A stretch of 64,000 bases of DNA from Massilia sp. BSC265 (GTDB taxonomy: Bacteria > Pseudomonadota > Gammaproteobacteria > Burkholderiales > Burkholderiaceae_D). Positions within the stretch are counted from its first letter, which is position 1, and the number at the start of each line of letters is the position of its first letter. A program made the translations under genes and the position numbers. Where the stretch lies: assembly GCF_000740675.1 (NCBI RefSeq), contig NZ_JPXI01000036.1:62001-126000 (forward strand), in the 5' to 3' direction. Positions 29,598 through 38,495 of this stretch are shown piece by piece. The notes below the pieces were generated by a model. The model was not told the origin of the DNA, searched no databases, and saw only the letters and a list, made by a program, of their open reading frames with translations.

Positions 29598-29993
29598 TCA
29601 AGCCTTGGCTGCCGTGTGCTCGCGCACCGCGGCCAGCAGGCTGTCCTTGGAAAACGGTTTGGTGAGGTAGGCGCTTGCTCCAACCATCGCGCCGCGCGCG
29701 CGGTCGAACAGGCCGTCCTTGGACGACAGCATCAGCACCGGGGTGGCGTGGAAACGCGCGCTCTTCTTGATCAGGGCGCAGGTCTGGTAGCCATCGAGGC
29801 GCGGCATCAGGATGTCGCAGAACACCAGCGCGGGGTGGTGGTCGTTGATCTTGGCCAGCGCGTCGAAGCCATCGTCGGCCAGGACTACCCGGTAACCGGC
29901 CTGGGTCAGGAAGATCTCGGCGGAGCGGCGGATCGTGCTGCTGTCGTCGATCACCATGATGGTCAGGCCGGTCGGTTGCGGCGATGTCGTCAT
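29598..29993 (-). CDS. pilG: PilG, single-domain response regulator
   Basis: 131-residue receiver protein with acidic residues in MVIDDSSTIRRSAE, phospho-acceptor Asp 60 (LVFCDILMPRLDGYQT), Ser in LMLSSKDG and Lys in YLTKPFSK. In Pseudomonas, PilG promotes pilus extension through the extension ATPase; the same role is inferred here. It heads the pil chemosensory unit. Confidence 0.93.
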   Translation of the reverse strand: MTTSPQPTGLTIMVIDDSSTIRRSAEIFLTQAGYRVVLADDGFDALAKINDHHPALVFCDILMPRLDGYQTCALIKKSARFHATPVLMLSSKDGLFDRARGAMVGASAYLTKPFSKDSLLAAVREHTAAKA

Positions 29994-30125
29994 TTTCGTT
30001 TCACTTCAGCATGAAGCGCCACGATAGCACAGGGTTTTCCCCTTGTGCGCGATGTGTTGCAGTACGTCAACTAGGACGCTCACATTCCCGTAACATCCTG
30101 CAAACACACATGTTCTTGTCACAAT

Positions 30126-30314
30126 TTAAATTGCCGTCATCTCGAAATCGTCCTTGCGGGCGCCGCATTCCGGGCAGGTCCAGTTCATTGGGACATCGGC
30201 CCAGCGGGTGCCCGGTGCAATGCCGTCGTCCGGGGCACCGGCGGCCTCGTCATACACCCAGCCGCAGATCAGGCACATCCAGGTCTGGAATGGGGCCGTC
30301 GAATCATTACTCAC
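30126..30314 (-). CDS. rubA: Rubredoxin
   Basis: 62-residue iron-sulfur electron carrier. The four iron-binding cysteines are in MCLICGWVYDEAAG and WTCPECGARKDDFE. I start it at the GTG at 30314, which has AAGGA nine bases upstream. The longer open frame would add an unsupported leader. It is divergent from the ThiD-like gene, an arrangement I recall from other betaproteobacteria, next to hemL. Its redox partner is not in the window. Confidence 0.9.
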   Translation of the reverse strand: MSNDSTAPFQTWMCLICGWVYDEAAGAPDDGIAPGTRWADVPMNWTCPECGARKDDFEMTAI

Positions 30315-30387
30315 AATATGCGTTCCTTGTATGTTACGAGCCTTGAAGAACCGTAGCGAGCGGCCGCAATGCTGTCCGAGAAGCACA

Positions 30388-30405
30388 GCTGTACGGGAGT
30401 ACAGC
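30388..30405. promoter_or_regulatory. Hairpin in the rubA/thiD-like divergent leader region
   Basis: A perfect stem GCTGTAC-GGGA-GTACAGC sits inside a wider imperfect pairing (GCTGTCC/GGAC-GGC). It could be a leader structure for either gene. It does not show the TPP riboswitch consensus. Confidence 0.3.
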
Positions 30406-30495
30406 GAGCATCGCAGGACGGCAGTGCAACGCGTAGTAGGTTATTCGAGGTCTCGTCTAGTAGAATGGAGAGTCAGGTATCTTAATCTAGGCGTC

Positions 30496-31332
30496 GTGCA
30501 AAACCAACCGTTACCCCTCATCCTGACATTTGGCGTGTCCGATCCGGTCGGCGCGCTCGGCGTGCAGGCCGACCTGGCCGCCTTCGCCGCGCATGGATGC
30601 CACGGATTGTCGGTGGTGGCCGGCCTGCTGGTCGCCGACAGCGCCAAGGTGGAGAACCTGCACGAAGTCGACAGCGACTGGATGGCCGACCAGGCCAGGG
30701 TCCTGCTCGAGGACATGCCGGTGGCCGCCTTCAAGGTGGGCGCCGTGGCCACCGTGCTGCAGCTGGCGGCGATCGCCGAGATCGTGTCCGACTACCCGGA
30801 CGCCCCCCTGGTCCTCGATCCTTTCCTGTCCGCCCTGCCCGATTCCGGCCTGGCCGACGAAGAGATGCTGTCGGCGATCCGCTCGATCCTGGCGCCGCAG
30901 ACCACGGTGCTCATGCTGTCGCAGTCGGAACTGGGCCGCATGGCCGAGACCTGGCGCGAAGTTGGCGACAGCTTGGGCGACGGCGGCGCCGACGACAACA
31001 GCGAAGACACGCTGCTGGCCGACGTGGCCGAACTGACCAATGCCGGCTGCCAGTACGTGCTCGTGACCGGCACCCGCGACGAAAAAGGCGCCTGCTCGAA
31101 TACCCTGTTCGATGCCGACGGCATCGTCGCCCGGGTCGAATGGCAGCACCTGCCGGGCCCCTTCGTTGGCGCCGGCAACACCTATTCGGCCGCCTTCACC
31201 GCCCTGATGGCCTGCGGCATGGAAGCGCCCCAGGCGCTGTTTGCCGCCCAGGAATACACCACCGGGGCGCTCGAGCACGCCCAGCGCTTCGGCATGGGCA
31301 AGTTCATTCCCAATAAATTCTACCGGAGCTGA
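30496..31332 (+). CDS. ThiD-like pyrimidine kinase (ribokinase fold)
   Basis: About 278 residues, similar to hydroxymethylpyrimidine (phosphate) kinase. The opening [27 protein letters not shown] resembles ThiD, but the usual GSDPSGGAG reads [10 protein letters not shown]. The anion-hole region is [14 protein letters not shown]: the position usually Cys in ThiD, or Asp in ribokinases, is Asn. Catalysis may therefore differ, and thiamin synthesis is only one possibility. The start is GTG at 30496; no ATG lies nearby. hemL follows 17 bases later. Confidence 0.75.
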   Translation: MQNQPLPLILTFGVSDPVGALGVQADLAAFAAHGCHGLSVVAGLLVADSAKVENLHEVDSDWMADQARVLLEDMPVAAFKVGAVATVLQLAAIAEIVSDYPDAPLVLDPFLSALPDSGLADEEMLSAIRSILAPQTTVLMLSQSELGRMAETWREVGDSLGDGGADDNSEDTLLADVAELTNAGCQYVLVTGTRDEKGACSNTLFDADGIVARVEWQHLPGPFVGAGNTYSAAFTALMACGMEAPQALFAAQEYTTGALEHAQRFGMGKFIPNKFYRS

Positions 31333-31349
31333 CCAGGCCCCTCGTTACC

Positions 31350-32645
31350 ATGACCATTGAGAACACCTCGAAGAACGACCAACTGTTTGCCCGCGCCCAG
31401 CAATCGACGCCGGGCGGCGTGAATTCGCCGGTGCGCGCCTTCCGCTCGGTGGGCGGCACGCCGCGCTTCATCACCCGCGCCGAAGGCCCGTATTTCTGGG
31501 ATGCCGACGGCAAGCGCTACATCGACTACATCGGTTCCTGGGGCCCGGCCATCGTCGGCCATGCCCACCCGCAGGTGATCAAGGCGGTGCAGGAAGCCGC
31601 AAGCCGCGGCCTCTCCTTCGGTGCGCCGACCGAGGGCGAGATCGACATCGCCGAAGAGATCTGCCGCCTGGTGCCGTCGATCGAGCAGGTGCGCCTGGTC
31701 TCGTCGGGCACCGAGGCGACCATGAGCGCGCTGCGCCTGGCGCGCGGCGCCACCGGCCGCGACAAGATCGTCAAGTTCGAAGGCTGCTACCACGGCCACG
31801 CCGATTCGCTGCTGGTGAAGGCGGGCTCCGGCCTGCTCACCTTCGGCAACCCGACATCGGCCGGCGTGCCGGAAGACTTCGTCAAGCACACCCTGGTCCT
31901 GGACTACAACAATATCCCGCAACTGGAAGACGCGTTCGAATCGATGGGCGACACCATCGCCTGCGTGATCGTGGAGCCGGTGGCCGGCAACATGAACCTG
32001 ATCCGCGCCACCCCGGAATTCCTGGCCCGCATGCGCGAGTTGTGCACCGAGCACGGCGCCGTGCTGATCTTCGACGAAGTGATGTGCGGCTTCCGCGTGG
32101 GTCTGGGCGGCGCCCAGGAGATGTACAACATCACGCCGGACCTCACCGCGCTGGGCAAGGTGATCGGCGGCGGCCTGCCGGTGGCGGCCTTTGGGGGGCG
32201 TGCGGAGCTGATGCAGAAGATGGCGCCGCTCGGCCCGGTGTACCAGGCCGGCACCCTGTCGGGCAACCCGGTGGCGGTGGCGGCCGGCATGACGACCCTG
32301 AAGCTGATCCAGGAGCCGGGCTTCTACGAGAAGCTGGGTGCGGCCGCGCGCCGCCTGGTGCAGGGCCTGACCGAGGCGGCCCAGGAAAACGACATCCCGT
32401 TCTGCGGCGACGCGGTGGGCGGCATGTTCGGCTTCTACTTCAACCACAACATTCCGTCGACCTACGGCCAGATGATGGCGGGCGACAAGGAGCGCTTCAA
32501 CCGCTTCTTCCACGGCATGCTGGACGAGGGCGTGTACTTTGCGCCGGCGATGTTCGAGGCGGGCTTCGTATCAAGCCAGCACACGGATGCGGTGATCGAC
32601 GAGACGGTCGAGGCGGCGCGCCGGGTGTTCAAGCGTATCGGCTGA
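31350..32645 (+). CDS. hemL: Glutamate-1-semialdehyde 2,1-aminomutase
   Basis: PLP enzyme (431 residues) that forms 5-aminolevulinate from glutamate-1-semialdehyde in the C5 pathway of haem synthesis. Signatures are [17 protein letters not shown] near residue 15, [26 protein letters not shown], and the PLP-lysine segment [17 protein letters not shown]. It is followed by a strong bidirectional hairpin terminator shared with convergent corA. Confidence 0.97.
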   Translation: MTIENTSKNDQLFARAQQSTPGGVNSPVRAFRSVGGTPRFITRAEGPYFWDADGKRYIDYIGSWGPAIVGHAHPQVIKAVQEAASRGLSFGAPTEGEIDIAEEICRLVPSIEQVRLVSSGTEATMSALRLARGATGRDKIVKFEGCYHGHADSLLVKAGSGLLTFGNPTSAGVPEDFVKHTLVLDYNNIPQLEDAFESMGDTIACVIVEPVAGNMNLIRATPEFLARMRELCTEHGAVLIFDEVMCGFRVGLGGAQEMYNITPDLTALGKVIGGGLPVAAFGGRAELMQKMAPLGPVYQAGTLSGNPVAVAAGMTTLKLIQEPGFYEKLGAAARRLVQGLTEAAQENDIPFCGDAVGGMFGFYFNHNIPSTYGQMMAGDKERFNRFFHGMLDEGVYFAPAMFEAGFVSSQHTDAVIDETVEAARRVFKRIG

Positions 32646-32666
32646 TCCGCCCGCGTCAGGAAAGAC

Positions 32667-32704
32667 GGCGATGAAATCTTATTTCATCGCCGCCTCTATT
32701 TTGA
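32667..32704. terminator. Bidirectional terminator between hemL and corA
   Basis: An 11-bp perfect stem GGCGATGAAAT/ATTTCATCGCC with a three-base loop. A T-rich tract (CTCTATTTTG) follows on the plus strand. Confidence 0.8.
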
Positions 32705-32717
32705 AAGATTATTTCAT

Positions 32718-33683
32718 CTAGCGTAGCCAGCCGCGCCGGTGGAAATACAGGAGCGGCGCTGCGATGGCAGCCACCATCAGCCCCAGCGCAAACGGGTAGC
32801 CGAAATCCCATTTCAGTTCGGGGAATACCTCGAAGTTCATGCCGTAGATGCTTGCAATCAGGGTCGGCGGCAGGAAGGCCACCGAGGCCACGGAGAAGAT
32901 CTTGATGATCTTGTTCTGGTTGATGTTGATGAAACCGACGGTGGCATCCATCAGGAAGTTCACCTTGTCGAACAGGAAGGAAGTGTGGCCGTCCAGCGAT
33001 TCGATGTCGCGCAGGATCTGGCGCGCTTCCTCGAACTGGTCCGAGTTCAGCAGCCGGCCGCGCATCAGAAAGCTGACCGCGCGGCGCGTGTCCATCATGT
33101 TGCGGCGGATCCGGCCGTTCAAGTCTTCCTCGTGGGCGATCGCGTTCAGCGCGGCGGCCGCGTCCTGGTCGGTGAATTCCTTCTGCAGCACGCGGGTCGA
33201 GACTTCTTCGAGCGCTTCATAAATACCCTCGAGCGCGTCCGCCGAGTATTCGGCGTCGGTCGCGTACAGGTCGAGCAGCACGTCCATGTAATCTTCGATC
33301 GAGCCGGGACGCGAGCGCGCGCGCAGGCGCACCAGCCGGAACACCGGCAGGTCGTCGTTGTGCACCGAAAACAGGATTTTCCCGGACAGGATGAACGCGA
33401 CCGTGATCACGCGTGATGGCCCGTCCTCTTCTTCGATCAGGAAATCGGTGCGCAGGTGCAGGTCGCCGTTCTCCGCCTCGTAGTAGCGGGCCGAGGCCTC
33501 GATGTCCTGGACTTCGTCCTCACCCGGGAGCGTCACCCCATAGGTCGTCTTGACCAGGATGCGTTCCTCTTCGGTGGGCTCGTTCAGGTCGACCCAGACC
33601 GGCGTCACATTCTCCAGGTCCTCGCGCGAGTCGACGCTGACCTGGTTCAGGCGGCCATTTTGTAGGACAAATACGTTGATCAT
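32718..33683 (-). CDS. corA: CorA-family magnesium/divalent cation transporter
   Basis: 321 residues. A large N-terminal cytoplasmic domain is followed by two C-terminal membrane helices. The ion-selectivity motif GMN is in ASIYGMNFEVFPEL, at the end of the first helix (VASVAFLPPTLIASIYGMN). The second helix is FALGLMVAAIAAPLLYFH. The start ATG at 33683 (MINVFVLQNGRL) is set by family alignment. Confidence 0.94.
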   Translation of the reverse strand: MINVFVLQNGRLNQVSVDSREDLENVTPVWVDLNEPTEEERILVKTTYGVTLPGEDEVQDIEASARYYEAENGDLHLRTDFLIEEEDGPSRVITVAFILSGKILFSVHNDDLPVFRLVRLRARSRPGSIEDYMDVLLDLYATDAEYSADALEGIYEALEEVSTRVLQKEFTDQDAAAALNAIAHEEDLNGRIRRNMMDTRRAVSFLMRGRLLNSDQFEEARQILRDIESLDGHTSFLFDKVNFLMDATVGFININQNKIIKIFSVASVAFLPPTLIASIYGMNFEVFPELKWDFGYPFALGLMVAAIAAPLLYFHRRGWLR

Positions 33684-33788
33684 GCGTTTTTCTCGGCCGG
33701 GATTCGAAAACTGCCGCAAGTGTAACCGACAGCCCCCGGACGCGGCCACCCCGTAACGACAATTTCGTCACGGGATACGCTGGAACGC

Positions 33789-34529
33789 TCAGGGCAGCTC
33801 GGCGAAACGCATCTGGCGCTGGATGGCGTTGGTACGGCGCACCAGGTAACTGGTAGAGCGATGCTTGTCGTAGTAGCGCGGGTTGGGCAGCATCACCGCC
33901 AGGCGCGCCGCCTGCGCCGGCGCCAGCTTGGCGGCCGAGGTGCGGAAGTAATGCCGCGCCGCGGCTTCGGCGCCGAACACGCCGCGGCCGAATTCGACCA
34001 CGTTCAGATAGACTTCGAGGATGCGCTTTTTGCTCATCACGGTCTCGAGCATGAAGGCGATGATCATTTCCTGCCCCTTGCGCAGGTAGCTGCGCGAGCC
34101 GGTCAGGAACAGGTTCTTGGCCAGCTGCTGGGTAATGGTCGAGCCGCCGCCGACCACCTTGCTGCGGCGGTTGTTCCTTTCGTAAGCCTTCTCCAGCGCT
34201 TCCCAGTCGACGCCGTCGTGCTCGTTGAAGCGCGCGTCTTCCGAGGCAACGACGGCCCGCTTCAGGTTGTCCGAGATGCGCTCGTAGGGCACCCACTCGT
34301 GCTTGAGCTTCGCGTTGGGATTCTTTTCCTGCAGCGCGGCCAGTTGCTGGCGCATGAAGCTGGTCGAGGACGGGTTGAACACCGCATACCAGCAGACCAT
34401 GATGAAGAAATAAAGCTGGACCAGCAGCACCAGCAGGATCGGCCCGAGGATCAGCCACTTGAGCCAGCGGCGCGAGGACTTCGCGCCCACCTTGCGGGTT
34501 TTACCCATCGTGATTGTCGTTGTGCTCAT
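33789..34529 (-). CDS. mtgA: Monofunctional biosynthetic peptidoglycan transglycosylase
   Basis: About 246-residue GT51 enzyme that polymerises glycan strands from lipid II at the inner membrane. One N-terminal anchor (WLILGPILLVLLVQLYFFIMV) is followed by GT51 motifs: VVASEDARFNEHDGVDW, with the catalytic Glu, GGSTITQQLAKNLFL, RKGQEMIIAFMLE and KKRILEVYLNVVEFG. Start at 34529, ten bases after the aroE stop; ATG at 34505 is an alternative. Confidence 0.95.
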   Translation of the reverse strand: MSTTTITMGKTRKVGAKSSRRWLKWLILGPILLVLLVQLYFFIMVCWYAVFNPSSTSFMRQQLAALQEKNPNAKLKHEWVPYERISDNLKRAVVASEDARFNEHDGVDWEALEKAYERNNRRSKVVGGGSTITQQLAKNLFLTGSRSYLRKGQEMIIAFMLETVMSKKRILEVYLNVVEFGRGVFGAEAAARHYFRTSAAKLAPAQAARLAVMLPNPRYYDKHRSTSYLVRRTNAIQRQMRFAELP

Positions 34530-34539
34530 GCTTGCTTTG

Positions 34540-35358
34540 TCAGGGGCGCATCTTCTTGAATACTTCCGTCGTGTCGGGCCGCACGCCGCGCCAGATGGCG
34601 AAGGCTTCGGCCGCCTGCTCCACCAGCATGCCCAGGCCGTCGCGGGCGACGGCGCCATGGCCTGCCGCGAACGCCATGAACACGGTGGGCTGGCTCCCGT
34701 ACATCATGTCCAGTGCCAGCGCGCCCGGGCCGAACACCGTCGGCGGTACCGGCGGCACCTCGCCCGCCAGGCTGCCCGACGTGCCATTGACGATGATGTC
34801 GAAGCTGCCGGCGACGTCGGCGAAGCCGGTACCGCGGATCGGGATGCCGTAGCGGCCGAAGTCCTCGGCCAGCTTCCCGGCGGTCGCCACGGTGCGGTTG
34901 GCGATAACGATTTCGCGCGGCCCCTGCTGGATGAAGGGCAGCAGCGCGCCGCGCGCGGCGCCGCCGGCGCCCAGCAGCAGGATGCGCTTGCCGGCGATGG
35001 CCACGCCGGCATTGCGGGTGATGTCGGCCACCAGGCCGGGACCGTCGGTGTTGTCGCCGACGATCTCGCCGTTCGCGAACACCAGGGTGTTGACGGCGCC
35101 GGCAGCCCTGGCCCGCTCTTCCAGCCGGGTGCAGGCCTGCACGGCTTCGATCTTGAACGGCAGGGTGACGTTGGCTCCCTTATAACCCTCGGCCACCAGG
35201 CGCTGCACGGTCGCCGCGAAGCCGTCGAGCGGCGCGAGGCAGCGTTCGTAGACCAGGTCCTGGCCGGTCTGGCGCGCGTAGACGGGGTGGATCTCGGGGG
35301 ATTTGCTGTGGGCGATCGGGTTGCCGATCACGCAGTACTTGTCGCTCAAGCTTGTCAT
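34540..35358 (-). CDS. aroE: Shikimate dehydrogenase (NADP)
   Basis: 272-residue enzyme of the shikimate pathway. Substrate site: YCVIGNPIAHSKSPEIH and ANVTLPFK, with the catalytic Lys in the latter. NADP site: LLLGAGGAARGALLPF. The C-terminal GLGMLVEQAAEAFAIW is conserved. The start at 35358 overlaps the stop of the TonB-like gene (ATGA). A second shikimate gene, aroQ, lies at 42563. Confidence 0.96.
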   Translation of the reverse strand: MTSLSDKYCVIGNPIAHSKSPEIHPVYARQTGQDLVYERCLAPLDGFAATVQRLVAEGYKGANVTLPFKIEAVQACTRLEERARAAGAVNTLVFANGEIVGDNTDGPGLVADITRNAGVAIAGKRILLLGAGGAARGALLPFIQQGPREIVIANRTVATAGKLAEDFGRYGIPIRGTGFADVAGSFDIIVNGTSGSLAGEVPPVPPTVFGPGALALDMMYGSQPTVFMAFAAGHGAVARDGLGMLVEQAAEAFAIWRGVRPDTTEVFKKMRP

Positions 35359-36239
35359 CCTTCGCTGCCTCGCAGTTCGGTCTGCATTTTTTCTTCGCGG
35401 GTGAAGCGGAAGCGCGTGATCACTTCCCACAGGTCGTCCTTGCCCTGGGTGCGCATATTGGCCGGGAAATTCCCGAAGGGCGCGGCCTGGCGCACGATGC
35501 GCAGGGCGGCGGCATCCAGGGCGGGGTTGCCCGAGCTGCGTTCGACGCGCGGGCCGCCGTCCTTCATATAGATGGTCCCGTCCTGGAACACCGGGATGTA
35601 GACCACCAGTTCACCGTACAGCTTCTTGCCGTTCTGCTGCGGGAAGTTGAGCGTGCCGACTTCCTCGATCCGCTTCTGCATCTCCTTGTAGTAGAGCGCA
35701 TAGCCGACCTGGCGCGTGCTGGGCGTGATCTGGGTGCGCTTGGGGCGCTTGTTCTGGTCTTCGATGCGCTCGATGACTTCGCTTGCTGCGCGCGCGATGG
35801 CGCGGCTGGTATCAAAAGCGTCGGAGCCGGTACGGGTCGGATCGGGCTTGTCCTGCTCGGTCTTGGGCGGCGCATGGAAGCTTGACGAGCGCACCCGGGT
35901 CAGGACGTTCTGCTGTTGCTGTTCCAGTTCGGCGATGCGGCGCTGCAGGGCCTTGATGCTTTCGCCGTTCTCGACTTTCCGCAGGTCGGGCAGCGGGGAA
36001 CGGGCGCGGCCCGCGTCCGCGGTGCCGCCGCCTTCCAGGTTGGCCTGGGCCAGCGCGTCCGCCTTGGCCGGAGCCTTGGCATGCTTGGCGTTCACCAGGA
36101 TGACTTCGAGTCCCGGGTCGGCCGGCTGCTGGCGGAAGGCATCCGGCGCGGCGAAACGCACCGCCAGCAGCGCCGCGTGGGCGAGCACGGAGACGCCGAG
36201 GGCGATCATCAGGGGACGGTTATCTTGCAAATACTTCAC
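35355..36239 (-). CDS. TonB-family C-terminal domain protein
   Basis: 294 residues: a single N-terminal membrane helix (LMIALGVSVLAHAALLAVRF), a long charged and Ala/Pro linker with a short coiled coil (RIAELEQQQQNVL), and a C-terminal TonB-like domain. The latter includes GELVVYIPVFQDGTIYM and NPALDAAALRIVRQAAPFGNFP. It could energise outer-membrane receptors or be a structural relative. No exbB/exbD genes are adjacent, so a stand-alone role is uncertain. It is translationally coupled to aroE. Confidence 0.82.
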   Translation of the reverse strand: MKYLQDNRPLMIALGVSVLAHAALLAVRFAAPDAFRQQPADPGLEVILVNAKHAKAPAKADALAQANLEGGGTADAGRARSPLPDLRKVENGESIKALQRRIAELEQQQQNVLTRVRSSSFHAPPKTEQDKPDPTRTGSDAFDTSRAIARAASEVIERIEDQNKRPKRTQITPSTRQVGYALYYKEMQKRIEEVGTLNFPQQNGKKLYGELVVYIPVFQDGTIYMKDGGPRVERSSGNPALDAAALRIVRQAAPFGNFPANMRTQGKDDLWEVITRFRFTREEKMQTELRGSEG

Positions 36240-36313
36240 TACGCGTGCCCGGACGGGCGGTTGGGTCAGGGATTGGGCATTCTAACCTGCAACGGCAGCG
36301 TGTGGTGGGGTTC

Positions 36314-36423
36314 GTAGGGTGGGCAGCTTTGCTGCCCACGCGGTGATCGTTGCTGGATGAATAATCGTTGACGACGATCGCGCCGCCGGCTGACCGCGCG
36401 GGCAGGACACCTGCCCACCCTAC
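36314..36423. repeat. GTAGGGTGGGC-type palindromic repeat, copy E
   Basis: Left half GTAGGGTGGGCAGC..GCTGCCCACGCGGTGAT; right half GACCGCGCGGGCAGG..CTGCCCACCCTAC. It lies between two genes on the same strand (the RNase gene and the TonB-like gene) and ends five bases from the RNase stop. Confidence 0.85.
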
Positions 36424-36427
36424 AAAA

Positions 36428-38494
36428 TCAGGCAGTGCCGGCGTTGGCGGGAACCTCGACGCCTTCTTCCGTCGTGACGGCGGCAACGACACCTTCCGCC
36501 TCCACGACTTCGGCCAGCGCCGCCTCCCCGGTATCGTCCTCTTCTTCCTCATCGAGTTCGACCGAAGCATCCGGCGCCAGCGCCGCCACCTCGAGCAGGC
36601 GCGCCTCGAGCGAGAGGTCGACTTCATCCCAGCGCACGATGTCGAGCTTGACCTGGGCCCCACGGGCCACTTGCGGCATGCCGGCCAGGCGCGTCACCAG
36701 CGGGATCTCCACCAGGCGCACCACTTCGTCCTTCAGCACCACGGCATCGACCTGCCTGGCATTCTCCTGCCCCAGCCAGCGCAGGCACCAGTAGCGTTCC
36801 ATGTTCTGCTGGAAGTCGTTGTAGGCGGCATAGGCCGCATCAAAAGCCGAGACGATCGAGAACAGGGTCGCGTCGCGGTGCTTGAACGGCGCCACCAGCG
36901 GCGCGGTCACGCCGTGGGAGGCGCAAGCCAGGATCTGCCACTGGTTCACCAGGTCGGTGTAGCGCCGCAGCGGCGAGGTGCTCCATGCGTACTGGTCCAC
37001 GCCCAGGCCCTGGTGCGGGGCAGCGTGCGTCACCATGCGCACCTGGATCTTGGCGTTCCAGCCGCCCGCGCCCGGCCCCTGCGAGCGGTAGATGCCCGGC
37101 ACGCCCGAGTCGTGCAGCAGCTTGCCCCAGGTGCTGTTGGCGAAGATCATCAGCTCGGCCACGATCTTGTCGAGCGGCGCGCCGCGCTTGCGGCGCACGA
37201 TGGTGACCACGTCGTCTTCCACGTAGAAGTTGAAGTCCACGCGGTTGGCCTGCTCCGGCTTGAGGCCGAAGGCTTCGCGCTTCTTCATGCGGCCCGCTTC
37301 CAGCTGCAGCGCCCACTGCCACAGCAGGCCCAATTCTTCCTTGTGCGGGTACGCGCCGGCGCCGCTGGCCAGCGTTTCTTCGTTGACCAGCTCGTCGAGG
37401 TCGTTGTGGCGCAGGTTGCTCTTGATCGGCACCCGCTCGGCGCGGGTGGTGGTCGAGACCACCGTCCAGTCGGAAGGATCGAGCACCGCATACAGCGACA
37501 GCGCCGGGCAGTCGGTGCCTTCGGCCAGCGTAAAGGCGTCCACCACCTCGTCCGGCAGCATGGTGATCTTGTCGCCCGGCATATAAACAGTGGACATGCG
37601 CGCGCGGGCGATTCTATCGATCGCATCGTCCGGACGGATGCCCAGGCCCGGCGCCGCGATGTGGATACCCACGCGCACCAGGCCGTCATCCAGCTTCACC
37701 ACCGAGAAGGCGTCGTCGATCTCGGTCGTGGTGACGTCGTCGATCGAGAAGGCGGCCACGTCGGCCAGCGGCAGGTCGTCCGGGGCCTTCGGCAGCGGAA
37801 CGCCGCCCGCCCCGACCTGGGGGAACCCGGCGCCGCGCGGGAAGTGCTCGAACAGGAAGCGCGACATGTGCAGTTCCTTCGGCGAGGCCAGCCCGCCCGT
37901 GCTCAGCATCAGGCGCGGCGCGGTGGTCTGCAACTCGTTGGCGGCCGCTTCCAGCGCCTTGTATTCGATGGTGTTCTTGTCCGGCTTGAACAGCAGCTGA
38001 TGCACGATGGACTGCATGGCCTGTGGCAGCTTGCCGGCCTTGAGCTCCTCGACGTAGGCCGCCTGCACGATGGCCTGCTGCTTCTTCTTTTCGATGCCGG
38101 CCAGGGCCGCCTTCAGGGTCTGCTCGGGGGCGGCCTTGTAGCGGCCGCGGCCCTTCTTGTGGAAGTAGATCGGCGCGGCGTGCAGGGCCAGCACCAGGCC
38201 GGCGGCCTCGCTCGGCAGCGGCGCATGGCCGAAGTATTCCGCGCCAAGCTCCATGAAGCCGAACTCCTCCTGGCCCGCGACCTCCCACAGGAAGTCCAGG
38301 TCGACCTCGGCGGCGATGCCCTTGGCGGCGGCCAGCAGGGCTTCCGGTTCCGGCTTCTCGAACTGGATCAGCACGTCCTTGCCCTTGACCTTGGTGCGCT
38401 TGCCGCTGGCCAGCTCCACCTGGTAGGCCTCGCCCGCCTGCGACAATACGGCGCCGACCTTGAAGTCGCCCGACTCTTCAAAAAATACGTTCAT
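36428..38494 (-). CDS. RNase II/RNase R-family exoribonuclease (RNB domain)
   Basis: 688 residues, shorter than RNase R. The RNB active site is visible in FSIDDVTTTEIDDAFSVV, with the metal-binding Asp cluster, followed by VRVGIHIAAPG. Further family pieces are MLPDEVVDAFTLAEGTDCPALS and STSPLRRYTDLVNQWQIL. An N-terminal SH3/OB-like part (YQVELASGKRTKVKGKDVLIQF) replaces the usual cold-shock domains. The C-terminus is acidic. 3'-5' RNA decay is inferred. It begins one base after ubiC. Confidence 0.9.
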   Translation of the reverse strand: MNVFFEESGDFKVGAVLSQAGEAYQVELASGKRTKVKGKDVLIQFEKPEPEALLAAAKGIAAEVDLDFLWEVAGQEEFGFMELGAEYFGHAPLPSEAAGLVLALHAAPIYFHKKGRGRYKAAPEQTLKAALAGIEKKKQQAIVQAAYVEELKAGKLPQAMQSIVHQLLFKPDKNTIEYKALEAAANELQTTAPRLMLSTGGLASPKELHMSRFLFEHFPRGAGFPQVGAGGVPLPKAPDDLPLADVAAFSIDDVTTTEIDDAFSVVKLDDGLVRVGIHIAAPGLGIRPDDAIDRIARARMSTVYMPGDKITMLPDEVVDAFTLAEGTDCPALSLYAVLDPSDWTVVSTTTRAERVPIKSNLRHNDLDELVNEETLASGAGAYPHKEELGLLWQWALQLEAGRMKKREAFGLKPEQANRVDFNFYVEDDVVTIVRRKRGAPLDKIVAELMIFANSTWGKLLHDSGVPGIYRSQGPGAGGWNAKIQVRMVTHAAPHQGLGVDQYAWSTSPLRRYTDLVNQWQILACASHGVTAPLVAPFKHRDATLFSIVSAFDAAYAAYNDFQQNMERYWCLRWLGQENARQVDAVVLKDEVVRLVEIPLVTRLAGMPQVARGAQVKLDIVRWDEVDLSLEARLLEVAALAPDASVELDEEEEDDTGEAALAEVVEAEGVVAAVTTEEGVEVPANAGTA

Positions 38495-38495
38495 G

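Noticed and set aside
30315..30495. TPP riboswitch before the ThiD-like gene
   Set aside because: The conserved TPP element blocks are absent from the leader.
33735..33788. Terminator between corA and mtgA (CCCGTAACGA/TCGTCACGGG)
   Set aside because: The stem is mismatched, no T-run follows on the minus strand, and it lies upstream of mtgA rather than after it.
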